This document shows positions 43,932 to 52,430 of a DNA stretch of 64,000 nucleotides, piece after piece. Source of the stretch: Corynebacterium kroppenstedtii (lineage in GTDB: Bacteria > Actinomycetota > Actinomycetes > Mycobacteriales > Mycobacteriaceae). The translations under genes were made by a program, and so were the position numbers. Location of the stretch: assembly GCF_003243515.1 (NCBI RefSeq), contig NZ_QFRA01000003.1, positions 145,100-209,099 of the forward strand, written 5' to 3'. Positions within the stretch are counted from its first letter, which is position 1; each line of letters begins with the position of its first letter. The notes under the pieces were generated by a model. That model saw only the letters and a program-made list of their open reading frames with translations. It searched no databases and had not been told where the DNA came from.

Positions 43932-45114
43932 TCGACGCGCGCACGGCAGCTTTCCATGCGTCCGGTGTCGCAAAACCGTCCAGAGCCCCGGCTTCACCTG
44001 CCAAACGTACGCCGGGTTCGCGGGCTGCGCCTGCCGCGCGGGCTATCCGCCGTTGACGCTCATACGATGCCCCTTCTTTCACAATCGTCAGGACATCCTC
44101 TAACTCTCGTCGGCACGATAAATCGTCGGCGACTGGCCGGAGCCGCTCAACCCACTCGCGAATGTCGTCGCGCACATCTTTTTCATTGGTGTCTCGGTCC
44201 ACAATGACGATCGCATCCAGGCCGTACCGCGCCGCACGCCACTTATTTTCTACGATGTGCCACTGCTGCAGGCTCGGCAAATCCTCACCGCGGTCGTAGG
44301 CACGATCGAAATACACCACCGCGCAATGAACAAAAGCAACGATCGCGCTGAGATCACGCATGTTGGTGGTGGCGTCGGCGAAACGGACCTCAATGGTTCC
44401 CCATTTACCGGCCGGTCGGATATCCAAATGCATGGCGTCGGGCTTATCGATCACCCCGCTACACAGCTGGTCGCGGGTGAATTCCTCCCACTCGCCCCAG
44501 GTTGTCATGGGATACGGGAGCCCCGCCGTCGGCAATTGTTGGTACAGGAGCGTCCTATTGCTAGCGTATCCGGTGTCCATCCCCTCCCAGGCTGGCGAGG
44601 AGGCAGACATTGCCAAAATGTGCGGATATAAGGTCAGCATGGCGTTGATGATCGGCCATACCCGTTCCTTCGAACTGATCCCCACGTGCACATGAATACC
44701 CCAGATCAGCATCTGGCGGCCCCACCACTGGGTGCGCTCGATGATTTGCTGATAGTTGGACTTATCCGAGAGTTCCTGGTCACCCCAGTGAGCAAAAGGG
44801 TGGGTGCCGACGGAGAGCAATTCGACGCCAATATCGTCCGCAGCCCGGAGAGCGAGATCGAGGGATTCACGCAGGTCATCTTCAACATCGGCCACCGTAT
44901 TGCACACGACCGTGACGAATTCAATCGTGTTCGAGAGAAATTCGCGAACAACGCGGTGATTCGGATCCATCGTGGACATCACGTGCAGCAATTCCCCTGC
45001 ACGCGGCGTGAGGTCCAAGGTCATGGGGTCCACCAAGGCCAGTTCCCACTCCACGCCCAACGTCGGCGCGGGGGACGCGTTAAATGCGACAGTGGGAGGT
45101 GTTTCCGATGTCAC
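43894..45114 (-). CDS. ybdK: Carboxylate-amine ligase, glutamate-cysteine ligase type 2 (YbdK) family
   Basis: A 406-residue ATP-grasp-like GCS2 family enzyme. Motifs include LGVEWELALVD, TIEFVTVVCNTVADVEDDLR, GTHPFAHWGDQEL, the ligand-binding IWGIHVHVGISSKERVW and LDIRPAGKWGTIEVRFADA. Family members form weak gamma-glutamyl-cysteine-like amide bonds; the physiological substrate in Actinobacteria is not settled. It corresponds in position to a mycobacterial homologue beside the LytR_C and DUF3263 genes, though the superoxide dismutase gene found there in mycobacteria is absent here. Confidence 0.9.
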   Translation of the reverse strand: MTSETPPTVAFNASPAPTLGVEWELALVDPMTLDLTPRAGELLHVMSTMDPNHRVVREFLSNTIEFVTVVCNTVADVEDDLRESLDLALRAADDIGVELLSVGTHPFAHWGDQELSDKSNYQQIIERTQWWGRQMLIWGIHVHVGISSKERVWPIINAMLTLYPHILAMSASSPAWEGMDTGYASNRTLLYQQLPTAGLPYPMTTWGEWEEFTRDQLCSGVIDKPDAMHLDIRPAGKWGTIEVRFADATTNMRDLSAIVAFVHCAVVYFDRAYDRGEDLPSLQQWHIVENKWRAARYGLDAIVIVDRDTNEKDVRDDIREWVERLRPVADDLSCRRELEDVLTIVKEGASYERQRRIARAAGAAREPGVRLAGEAGALDGFATPDAWKAAVRASIKELKENFAAER

Positions 45115-45212
45115 TATGGTCTACCTTCCGGGCGTAAGACGACGACGCCGGGCCTTTCAGCCAAGCGTCGTAATGTTCATAAGTCGTGCGGTAGAACCGA
45201 TCGGTCAGCCCG

Positions 45213-46490
45213 CTACTGATTCATATCAGCCGTCGTCACAACAACCACGGAGCCCGGGTGCTGGCCGGACACCATTTCCGCGTTGGCCAATTGCTGGTTG
45301 GTTTGGTCAGTTTTCGGCTGAGCTTTGAGCCCCAACGCCGTGGCTACCTCAGTTGCGGCAGCTTTGCTATCTGCCTTGTCGTCATACAGAACGACCGAAC
45401 CGGGGAAAGCTGCAGCTCCGTCGGCAGGCAAGTTACCGAATGAGGTGTTGCTCCAGTTATCGGCGTTGAGGTTTTTGGAAACCTTCTCTGCCAAACCTTG
45501 AACTCTCGAGTTGTTCAGAACGGTGACCTGAACTTTACTCTTATCCACCTTTTTATCGGTACTAGTGCCGTTGCTTCCGCTGTTTCCGTCCTGTGCAGCC
45601 GCGCCATTATCAGTGGTGTTCTGCGTTCCTTGGTTTCCGGCCGTGTTCTGCCCCTGGTCGGCTGTGCTGTCCGGATTATTGGTGTTATCGCCCGGCTGTT
45701 GCTGGTCTGTCGCAACCCCGGCCCCTGGCGCACCGGTATTCCCCGGGTTCACGGGTGCCGACGACGACGTCGAACTTGCCGATGAATTGTCATCGTCCTT
45801 ATCGCCGCTCACCAGGTGGTAGATGCCGAAAGCGATCAGCGCGACGGCCACGATTAACAAGATCACGCCCATCGTGCGCAGCGGAACTTTGGACTTCTGA
45901 GTCTTTTGTGGTTGCTCTTCTGCCGACGCCGCACGTGCGGGCTCTGATATGCCGAGGTCCGACGCCAGAGGCGCCGCTGCCTCGTCATAGTTAGTAGGTT
46001 CGTCGTATTCGGCGGAGTCATCGTATTCAGCACGGTCGTCGTAGTCGAATGGTTCGGCGGGCTCATTGGGTTCGACAGGTTCCGACGCGGCCGCACGCGA
46101 TGTTGATGCCCCGTTACTGACGGAGCCATCGTGTGGGGTGGCGTGGCCATCGTGGGCTCCTGCCACGGATGCGACCTCGGAGCTGGCGCTTTCGTGATGA
46201 TGCGGGGTTTCGTCGTACGAACCGTAGCCGGCGAAACCGGTGTACCCACCCTGAGCAGCACTTTCACCTGCGGAATAATCGCCCGATTCTCCGGAAGAAT
46301 ATCCAGATTCCTCCTGGTCAGCGAAGGATCCATCGTTAAACGCTTGATCCTCGTAGACGCCATCGCATGCATCGTCGGTGTGCACGTCGTCGTCGAATAA
46401 ATCATCGTTATCGCGATGATTATCGGCGCGACCATGAGAGCGGTCGCGATGGTTGCGGGGCGATTGTCCAGGTTCGTTATCGAAATTCAC
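45213..46490 (-). CDS. LytR C-terminal domain membrane protein
   Basis: A 425-residue single-pass protein. The first 210 residues are acidic and low-complexity (Asp, Ser, Gly, Tyr), cytoplasmic by the positive-inside rule. A membrane span follows (VILLIVAVALIAFGIYHLV), then a Gly/Asn/Gln-rich linker and an external LytR_C domain at the end: VQVTVLNNSRVQGLAEKVSK, PGSVVLYDDKADSKAAATEV and SGQHPGSVVVVTTADMN. LytR_C domains occur at the ends of some LytR-CpsA-Psr wall enzymes, but no catalytic LCP domain is here. A wall-binding or scaffolding role is inferred. Confidence 0.8.
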   Translation of the reverse strand: MNFDNEPGQSPRNHRDRSHGRADNHRDNDDLFDDDVHTDDACDGVYEDQAFNDGSFADQEESGYSSGESGDYSAGESAAQGGYTGFAGYGSYDETPHHHESASSEVASVAGAHDGHATPHDGSVSNGASTSRAAASEPVEPNEPAEPFDYDDRAEYDDSAEYDEPTNYDEAAAPLASDLGISEPARAASAEEQPQKTQKSKVPLRTMGVILLIVAVALIAFGIYHLVSGDKDDDNSSASSTSSSAPVNPGNTGAPGAGVATDQQQPGDNTNNPDSTADQGQNTAGNQGTQNTTDNGAAAQDGNSGSNGTSTDKKVDKSKVQVTVLNNSRVQGLAEKVSKNLNADNWSNTSFGNLPADGAAAFPGSVVLYDDKADSKAAATEVATALGLKAQPKTDQTNQQLANAEMVSGQHPGSVVVVTTADMNQ

Positions 46491-46613
46491 AAAACAATAA
46501 TAACTTATTTCTCATTAGTCACTTTTATTTCATTCCCTGTGTCGGCAATACAGACGCACATTCGCTGCATCGCATTGGCGATTACGGCCGACGGGAGCGG
46601 TCAATGGAGCCGA

Positions 46614-47024
46614 TCAGTACGGACGGTCAGAATTCGCAATGCGCAACAACCGGGACACCGTCGTCGGGAATTCCTCAAGAGCTTCTCTACGCTGAATTAA
46701 CCGAAAAAGGCGCTGGTAATAGCGGATAGGGCTCAGATTGAACCGACGACGAATCAACTCGTCTTTGGCCGAATCTCTCCTCCACACACGCCGCTCGAAT
46801 TCCAACATGCGTCGCTCGTCGTCAGTGAGTCCACGTTGTGCCTTGTCCTCATTGTGGGAATCATTGGGGGCATCGCTAGTGGTGTCGCCCACACCATGCG
46901 CGGTGGCGGAATCCTGTGCGCTGTCGGAAGTGTCTCCCTCGTTATGCGCAGATCCCGCGTCATTCGTCGTCACCCTATTATTCACCCCACAATCACTATG
47001 TTCGTCCACTACATCCGTCGGCAC
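46614..47024 (-). CDS. DUF3263 protein
   Basis: A 136-residue protein whose last 75 residues form a DUF3263 domain (LTDDERRMLEFERRVWRRDS, FNLSPIRYYQRLFRLIQRRE). The first 60 residues are polar and acidic. DUF3263 resembles a small helix-turn-helix-like fold; a DNA-related role is only suspected. It is upstream of the LytR_C gene on the same strand and divergent from def, an arrangement shared with mycobacteria. Confidence 0.8.
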   Translation of the reverse strand: MPTDVVDEHSDCGVNNRVTTNDAGSAHNEGDTSDSAQDSATAHGVGDTTSDAPNDSHNEDKAQRGLTDDERRMLEFERRVWRRDSAKDELIRRRFNLSPIRYYQRLFRLIQRREALEEFPTTVSRLLRIANSDRPY

Positions 47025-47139
47025 CCCGCAAACGATACCCGCAGATCACCCGCTATGAGCTCGGCAGATAAGGCGCACGCCTTCCCTATCTGACCGTCCA
47101 TATCTGACTGTGTCAGGAACTGCCACTACTCTATACCCC

Positions 47140-47772
47140 ATGACTGTGCGCCCAATTGTTATCGCTGGTGATCCCGTCCTCCACAACCCCACCGAGCCTG
47201 TTACCGAGTCACCCGAGGAACTCGCGGAGCTCGTTGCCGACATGTATGAAACCCTGGAGCTCTCTCACGGGGTCGGCCTCGCAGCCAACCAAATCGGAGT
47301 TGCCAAGCGGCTCTTCATTTACGACTGCCCCGATATCGAAGGTCCCGACGGCAACTCCAAGTCAGAGGAAGAACTGAAAGCTCAAGGCGGACCGCGGCGG
47401 AAGGGCTGCGTGGTCAATCCGGTTCTGGAAACCTCCGAGATCCCCGAAACAATGCCAGCGACCGACGGATCCGACGCGGAAGGCTGCCTCTCCGTACCCG
47501 GCTTAGACTTCCCGACAGGACGCGCACACTGGGCCCGCGTCACCGGAACCGACGAGCACGGGGAACCAGTGAGCATCGAGGGCTACGGGTTCTTCGCGCG
47601 GTGCCTGCAGCACGAGGTCGGCCACCTCGACGGCTACCTCTACACCGATATGCTTATCGGCCGCTGGGCACGCATGGCGAAAAAGAAAATTAAACGCAAC
47701 GGGTGGACCGTGCCCGGAAATACCTGGACACCGGGGGTCGATCCCGATCCCTTCGGCGAGGAAGATGAGTAA
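47140..47772 (+). CDS. def: Peptide deformylase
   Basis: Def removes the formyl group from nascent proteins. All three motifs are present: GVGLAANQIG, EGCLSVPG and the metal-binding QHEVGHLDG. I use the ATG at 47140 (MTVRPIVIAGDPVLH), where homology begins; a GTG at 47110 is in frame. The 210-residue length includes an insert with EEELKAQGGPRRKG common in actinobacterial enzymes. The GNAT gene follows 31 bases later, so they are likely one operon with xthA. Confidence 0.95.
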   Translation: MTVRPIVIAGDPVLHNPTEPVTESPEELAELVADMYETLELSHGVGLAANQIGVAKRLFIYDCPDIEGPDGNSKSEEELKAQGGPRRKGCVVNPVLETSEIPETMPATDGSDAEGCLSVPGLDFPTGRAHWARVTGTDEHGEPVSIEGYGFFARCLQHEVGHLDGYLYTDMLIGRWARMAKKKIKRNGWTVPGNTWTPGVDPDPFGEEDE

Positions 47773-47803
47773 AACGATCAAGACGAGTAAAGAATGACCG
47801 CCC

Positions 47804-48988
47804 ATGGCTGACTCCACACCGACACATCTCCCGATCTCCCGATGGTCCGACCCGGCCTCGCTCATCGTCGGAGCGCGCGTTGTCATCCGGCGACGGCTCA
47901 CCGACGCCAGCCCCCACGGAGACCACTTTACCGACGTCATCGGGACGCTCGTCTCACTGGACCCGCTGGTGGTTCGTCGGCAAAACACCGGGATACCCGG
48001 CGAAGAGATCACCATCGACCCACAACTGATCGACGTTATTAAACCCCTGCCCGCGAAACCGGTACGCAACAGCGATATTCGGGCCGTGGAATACGCCTAC
48101 GCGCTCGCGTTCCCCGGTGTCATCCATCACGAGTGGGTCAAGGGGTGGCTGGTTCGTGTCGGCGATGGCGTGACCGAGCGGTCAAACAGCGCTGTTCCCT
48201 TGGAACCTCACACGGCGTTTGACGACGTCCCCGTGGACGCGATCCGCGACATATATAAGAAGTATGGGTTGCCGGCACTAGTTGCCGCGCCTGACCGCAT
48301 CGCGCGACCCGCTTTCCACATGCCCGGCGCGTGGATCCGTGGGCCTGAAATCATCACGATGACTAAGGATCTGGAGGTCGCGCCGGCATCGGTGGGCGCG
48401 TCGACGGAGGGCGCTTCTGAGGAAGAGAGCTCAGCAGAAAACGCTTCAGCGATCAGGAATATCGCCGCTAACACCGTGTCCGGCGAGCTCCTCTCCCGGG
48501 ACATCACCTGGGAGATTGCCCAACAACCGAATTACGACTGGCTATCTCTCTACCGTTTCCGCGGCCAGCCCCTGCCAGAATCAGCTCTGCGGCAACTATC
48601 GCACGAAATCGACGGACTCCTCGGCTTCGGACGGATCGTTATTGATGGAGAGACCGTCGCTATCACCAGGGGAACCATCACCCACTCGCCAGATGGTCGC
48701 GCCTGGTTGGGATACTCCGCCGTAGAGGTAGCCGAACGTTATCGTCGGCAAGGATTGGGCACACTCATGGGTGCCATCATGATGGATTGGGGCCGTCGGC
48801 ACGGCGCGGACACCGCATACCTGCATGTCATCGAATCGAACATTCCCGGACGCAACCTGTATCACAAGCTGGGCTTCGGCGAGCACCATCGCCACCGCTA
48901 CCTTGCGGATGCGTCTACCGCGCGTACGGAAAGTGCAGGCACAGCCACGCGCACCACCACCGACCCAGACACGTCACACATGAAGTAG
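47804..48988 (+). CDS. GNAT-family acetyltransferase with N-terminal extension
   Basis: A 394-residue protein. The last 150 residues form a GNAT domain: VEVAERYRRQGLGTLMGAIM with the acetyl-CoA loop, and YLHVIESNIPGRNLYHKLGF. Residues 1-80 resemble a small beta-barrel (ARVVIRRRLTDASPHGDHFT), and the middle has ERSNSAVPLEPH, as in the mycobacterial homologue between def and xthA. The target is unknown. It ends 10 bases before xthA. Confidence 0.85.
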   Translation: MADSTPTHLPISRWSDPASLIVGARVVIRRRLTDASPHGDHFTDVIGTLVSLDPLVVRRQNTGIPGEEITIDPQLIDVIKPLPAKPVRNSDIRAVEYAYALAFPGVIHHEWVKGWLVRVGDGVTERSNSAVPLEPHTAFDDVPVDAIRDIYKKYGLPALVAAPDRIARPAFHMPGAWIRGPEIITMTKDLEVAPASVGASTEGASEEESSAENASAIRNIAANTVSGELLSRDITWEIAQQPNYDWLSLYRFRGQPLPESALRQLSHEIDGLLGFGRIVIDGETVAITRGTITHSPDGRAWLGYSAVEVAERYRRQGLGTLMGAIMMDWGRRHGADTAYLHVIESNIPGRNLYHKLGFGEHHRHRYLADASTARTESAGTATRTTTDPDTSHMK

Positions 48989-48998
48989 GCTCACCCAT

Positions 48999-49784
48999 AT
49001 GCGATTGGCTACCTGGAACGTCAACTCCGTCCGCACCCGACTCCCACGGATCATCGATGTACTCAAGCGACATGACATCGACGTCCTCGCTATGCAAGAA
49101 ACAAAATGCAACGAGGACCAGTTTCCACGCGACGCCTTCACCGACGCCGGGTATAAGGTAGCCGTCAGCGGAACAAACCAGTGGAATGGGGTCGCGATCG
49201 CCTCCCGCGTTGGACTCACGGACGTCCACACACTCCCCCAACAACCCGGATTCTCTAAGGACCTCACCGCGGAGCAACCTGTCGAGCCCCGGTCGATCGC
49301 CGCGACCTGCGGGGGCATCACGGTCATGAGCCTCTACGTCCCCAATGGCCGAGAAATCAGCAATATTCACTTCACCTACAAGCTCCGGTTTCTCGACGCG
49401 GTCTGCAATTACGCCGCCACGGCAGTCGATAATGATCCCGAATTACGTCTGGCCCTCGTCGGCGATTGGAACATCGCACCCCATGACACCGACGTGTGGG
49501 ATCCTCAATTCTTCATTGGGCACACGCACGTCACCCCACGTGAACGCAACGCTCTGACCGCGCTCGAGGATGAAGGATTTACCGACGTCACCCACGACTC
49601 GGGCTACACGTACTGGGACTACACGGCGGGGCGTTTCGGGCAGAACCAAGGCATGCGCATCGACATGCAATGGGCGTCCCCTGCGCTCGCGGACAACGCC
49701 GGGGCGGTCAGCGTCGATAAGGATGAACGCGCCGCGAAAGGCAGCAGCGACCACGCGCCACTCATCGTCGATTATGAATTATGA
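48999..49784 (+). CDS. xthA: Exodeoxyribonuclease III
   Basis: This base-excision repair enzyme cuts at abasic sites and removes 3' blocks. The 261 residues show the EEP nuclease motifs: RLATWNVNSVRTRLPRIIDV, VLAMQETKCNEDQFP, VMSLYVPNGR, LVGDWNIAPHDTDVWDP, RIDMQWASPAL and the final GSSDHAPLIVDYEL with the catalytic Asp-His. It closes the def-GNAT-xthA operon. Confidence 0.95.
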   Translation: MRLATWNVNSVRTRLPRIIDVLKRHDIDVLAMQETKCNEDQFPRDAFTDAGYKVAVSGTNQWNGVAIASRVGLTDVHTLPQQPGFSKDLTAEQPVEPRSIAATCGGITVMSLYVPNGREISNIHFTYKLRFLDAVCNYAATAVDNDPELRLALVGDWNIAPHDTDVWDPQFFIGHTHVTPRERNALTALEDEGFTDVTHDSGYTYWDYTAGRFGQNQGMRIDMQWASPALADNAGAVSVDKDERAAKGSSDHAPLIVDYEL

Positions 49785-49969
49785 CGGGGTTTAACCAGAT
49801 GTGACGACTATAACCCTCAAATCGAGGCGGCTAGTGGTTAACTATTTCCATTAATTTTCTAAAATAAAACTTGTGACTTCCTACAGCATGACTGCAGCCG
49901 ACCCGAGCCCCCCGATCCCATGCCGTCCACCACGACGACCTCGATACTGAAACACGCCCTGACCAGGAC

Positions 49970-50480
49970 GTGAACGGCGCCGACGGGTACCTTCCAGCCC
50001 TCACCACGGAAGAAACTCATGTGCTCTCTGCCGCGATGTACAACTTCCTCTCGGCCACGCGGCGGCTCGTGGAACAGCCTCTCCACTCCATGGAGGTCAA
50101 CCAATCGGAAATCGAAGTCCTCTACTTTGTGCACAACCACCCCGGTGTCGGCGTGTCCGACATCGCGCGCATGAGGTTCCTGCGAGTATCTAGTCTCGAC
50201 GACGGTCCGTACACTCATCGCCAACGGACTTCTGAATCGGGCATCTAACCCCGACGATAAACGCGCTCAGATGCTCCAAGTGACAGACGCGGGGACCCAG
50301 GTTCTCGACGATATTGCCGATCGATGGGCTGCGTTAATCAACAAAATTACCGACGAAATGAACCCCGACAGCGTCCGCATCCTTCACCAAGCATCGGAGC
50401 GGCTGAACGAAACAGCGTTCGCCACCGAGCATGTGATCGACGTGATGCAGAGCCAGTCGGGGTCTATAACGAAGCCGTAG
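49970..50480 (+). pseudogene. MarR-family regulator, frameshifted
   Basis: Two frames join into one MarR protein. The first, from a GTG at 49970, has TTEETHVLSAAMYNFLSATR, NQSEIEVLYFVHNHPGVGVS and DIARMRFLRVSS, then becomes nonsense (LDDGPYTHRQRTSESGI) and stops at 50248. The second continues STTVRTLIANGLLNRASNPD, then DKRAQMLQVTDAGTQVLDDI, to 50480. The change of frame falls in GAGTATCTAGTC at about 50187-50200, inside the recognition helix, and is explained by one extra base or two missing bases. The start is also unclear because no good ATG or ribosome-binding site precedes the GTG. It is convergent with the ABC-2 exporter genes. Confidence 0.75.
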
Positions 50481-50519
50481 TGGGGTGGGCGGAAAGGACC
50501 GTGCGGGAACGTAGCCTCG

Positions 50520-51299
50520 CTACGCGTCCCGCTTCACGAACACAGCCACCCCGATAGCGAAGAGCACAAGTGCCCACACGGCGAAGTAAATGATGCTGCC
50601 CGTCGTCCCCCACGGCGCGCCATCGAGTTTCGCATCGCTTACCCACGCACTGAGGTTAGTAAAAGGCCGATAGCCTTTGATGTTCTTCCCCACCTTCGGG
50701 ATCAAAGTGATCAAGTCCTCAAGGACGAGCTTCCACAGCAATATGATGGCGATAGCCCCCGCAGTCTGTCGGACAATGAACGCCACACCAACAGCCATCA
50801 CGACGACCAGCAGAGCCCCCACTGCCGTCGTCACATATACCCGGGCCGACGAACCGGATAACACTTTCATCTCGGAGCCGTAGTCACCCGCCAACGATTT
50901 AAAGACCAGCACGCTGGTGATCGTCGAAAAGAAGGACAACACCACTGCGACCAGGCCATAAACGATCGTTTTCGATATCGCAATGATCGGCCGCTTCGGG
51001 GTCATCATGATCGTCTCATTAATGGTCTTGAAGCGGTATTCCGTGGTCACCAGAAGGGTTGCCATGATGATGATCACCATGACACCGAATAGCTCGAACC
51101 CCTGAATAGCGGCGACCGCATCTATCTTCGGTACGTCCGTCATGTCTTCCGGATCCATAGAGTCCAGGGCAGTTTTCGAGCCCCACCCCATCAGAGCGGC
51201 GAACGCCCAGCTCAACACAACAATTAAGATCGACGTCCACGCAAACGACTTTGTCGACGCCAGCTTTGTCCACTCAGCACGAATCGAGTTAACCATCAT
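50520..51299 (-). CDS. ABC-2 type exporter permease
   Basis: A 259-residue membrane protein with six hydrophobic segments (AWTSILIVVLSWAFAALMGW first, IYFAVWALVLFAIGVAVFV last), the layout of ABC-2 permeases. The start overlaps the end of the ATPase gene by one base, so the two form an exporter. Substrates of this class range from antibiotics and bacteriocins to lipids; none can be named here. Confidence 0.82.
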   Translation of the reverse strand: MMVNSIRAEWTKLASTKSFAWTSILIVVLSWAFAALMGWGSKTALDSMDPEDMTDVPKIDAVAAIQGFELFGVMVIIIMATLLVTTEYRFKTINETIMMTPKRPIIAISKTIVYGLVAVVLSFFSTITSVLVFKSLAGDYGSEMKVLSGSSARVYVTTAVGALLVVVMAVGVAFIVRQTAGAIAIILLWKLVLEDLITLIPKVGKNIKGYRPFTNLSAWVSDAKLDGAPWGTTGSIIYFAVWALVLFAIGVAVFVKRDA

Positions 51300-52234
51300 C
51301 AGTTCTGTCCTCCCTGAGCTGCCGCGCCCTGATATTCGACGTCATCACCTGTGAGTTGCAAAAATGCGTCTTCCAAAGTTCCGTGGTGTTCCTCCAGTTG
51401 AAGGACGGGGATACCGTAGGAGTAGGCCACCTTGCCGACCTCGTCAGTTGATACCCCGGAGAAGACGAAGACCTCACGGCCGACATTATCGCGGTCCATC
51501 GTGAAGGTGATGTTTTCCTGCTTGAGGACCTGCGCCATGTGGTCGTGGTCACCAACGCGCAAGCGCGTCGAGCTACCACCCGGCGATGACGTGAACTCCT
51601 CCACCGTTGTATCGGCAACGAGTTTGCCCCGGCCGATGACAACCAAGTTATCCGCCGTCAACGCCATCTCAGAAAGCATATGAGAACTAACGAACACTGT
51701 GCGCCCCTCGGCGGCAAGGTTCTTGAGGAAGGTGCGCACCCAACGGATACCCTCCGGGTCTAAACCGTTGACCGGCTCATCCAGGATCAATGTCTCGGGA
51801 TCGCCTAAAAGCGCTCCGGCCAATCCCAGGCGCTGGCTCATACCCAGGGAGAATCCCCCCGCCTTTTTGGAAGCCACATCGGTTAATCCCACTAAGCGCA
51901 GAACTTCGTCGACACGATCAGCAGAAATGCCACTGGCCTGTGCCATCCACCTCAAATGAGTGCGAGCGGACCGGTTTGGATGAACCCATTTGGCCTCTAA
52001 CAGCGCCCCCACTTCCTTAGCGGGCGCCGGAAATGACTGATAATTCTTCCCGTTCACCGTTGCGGTGCCCTTTGTTGGGCGATCCAACCCGGTGATCATC
52101 CGCATCGTGGTCGATTTACCAGCCCCATTAGGACCAAGAAAACCAGTAACGACACCTGGCTTCACCGTGAAGTCGAGCGAATCTACCGCTACTTTGTCCC
52201 CATACCTCTTTGTGAGGCCATGTACTTCGATCAT
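51299..52234 (-). CDS. ABC-2 type exporter ATPase (CcmA/BcrA-like)
   Basis: A 311-residue ATPase with Walker A GPNGAGKSTTMRMITGLD, KAGGFSLGMSQRLGLAGALL containing a degenerate signature (SLGMSQ), Walker B TLILDEPVNGLDPEGIRW and the switch motif VSSHMLSEM. The C-terminal extension is typical of drug and lantibiotic exporters. Together with the permease downstream it makes a two-gene efflux system. No regulator in working order lies next to it. Confidence 0.88.
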   Translation of the reverse strand: MIEVHGLTKRYGDKVAVDSLDFTVKPGVVTGFLGPNGAGKSTTMRMITGLDRPTKGTATVNGKNYQSFPAPAKEVGALLEAKWVHPNRSARTHLRWMAQASGISADRVDEVLRLVGLTDVASKKAGGFSLGMSQRLGLAGALLGDPETLILDEPVNGLDPEGIRWVRTFLKNLAAEGRTVFVSSHMLSEMALTADNLVVIGRGKLVADTTVEEFTSSPGGSSTRLRVGDHDHMAQVLKQENITFTMDRDNVGREVFVFSGVSTDEVGKVAYSYGIPVLQLEEHHGTLEDAFLQLTGDDVEYQGAAAQGGQN

Positions 52235-52430
52235 GGAAACCAGTTTGACATATTTTCAGCAACGAAGCCAGACTTCAACCACACTGATGTTCGTGTAACG
52301 CTTAGACTAGAGAGGAAGATGTGACAATTGTGCTCCCGGCGCGCGACCACCCTTCCCACCAACCACAATGATCGGGCGCACCGGAAGTGGCACAGAAACT
52401 GGCGACAGGCGCAACACGTAGGGGGCCCGT

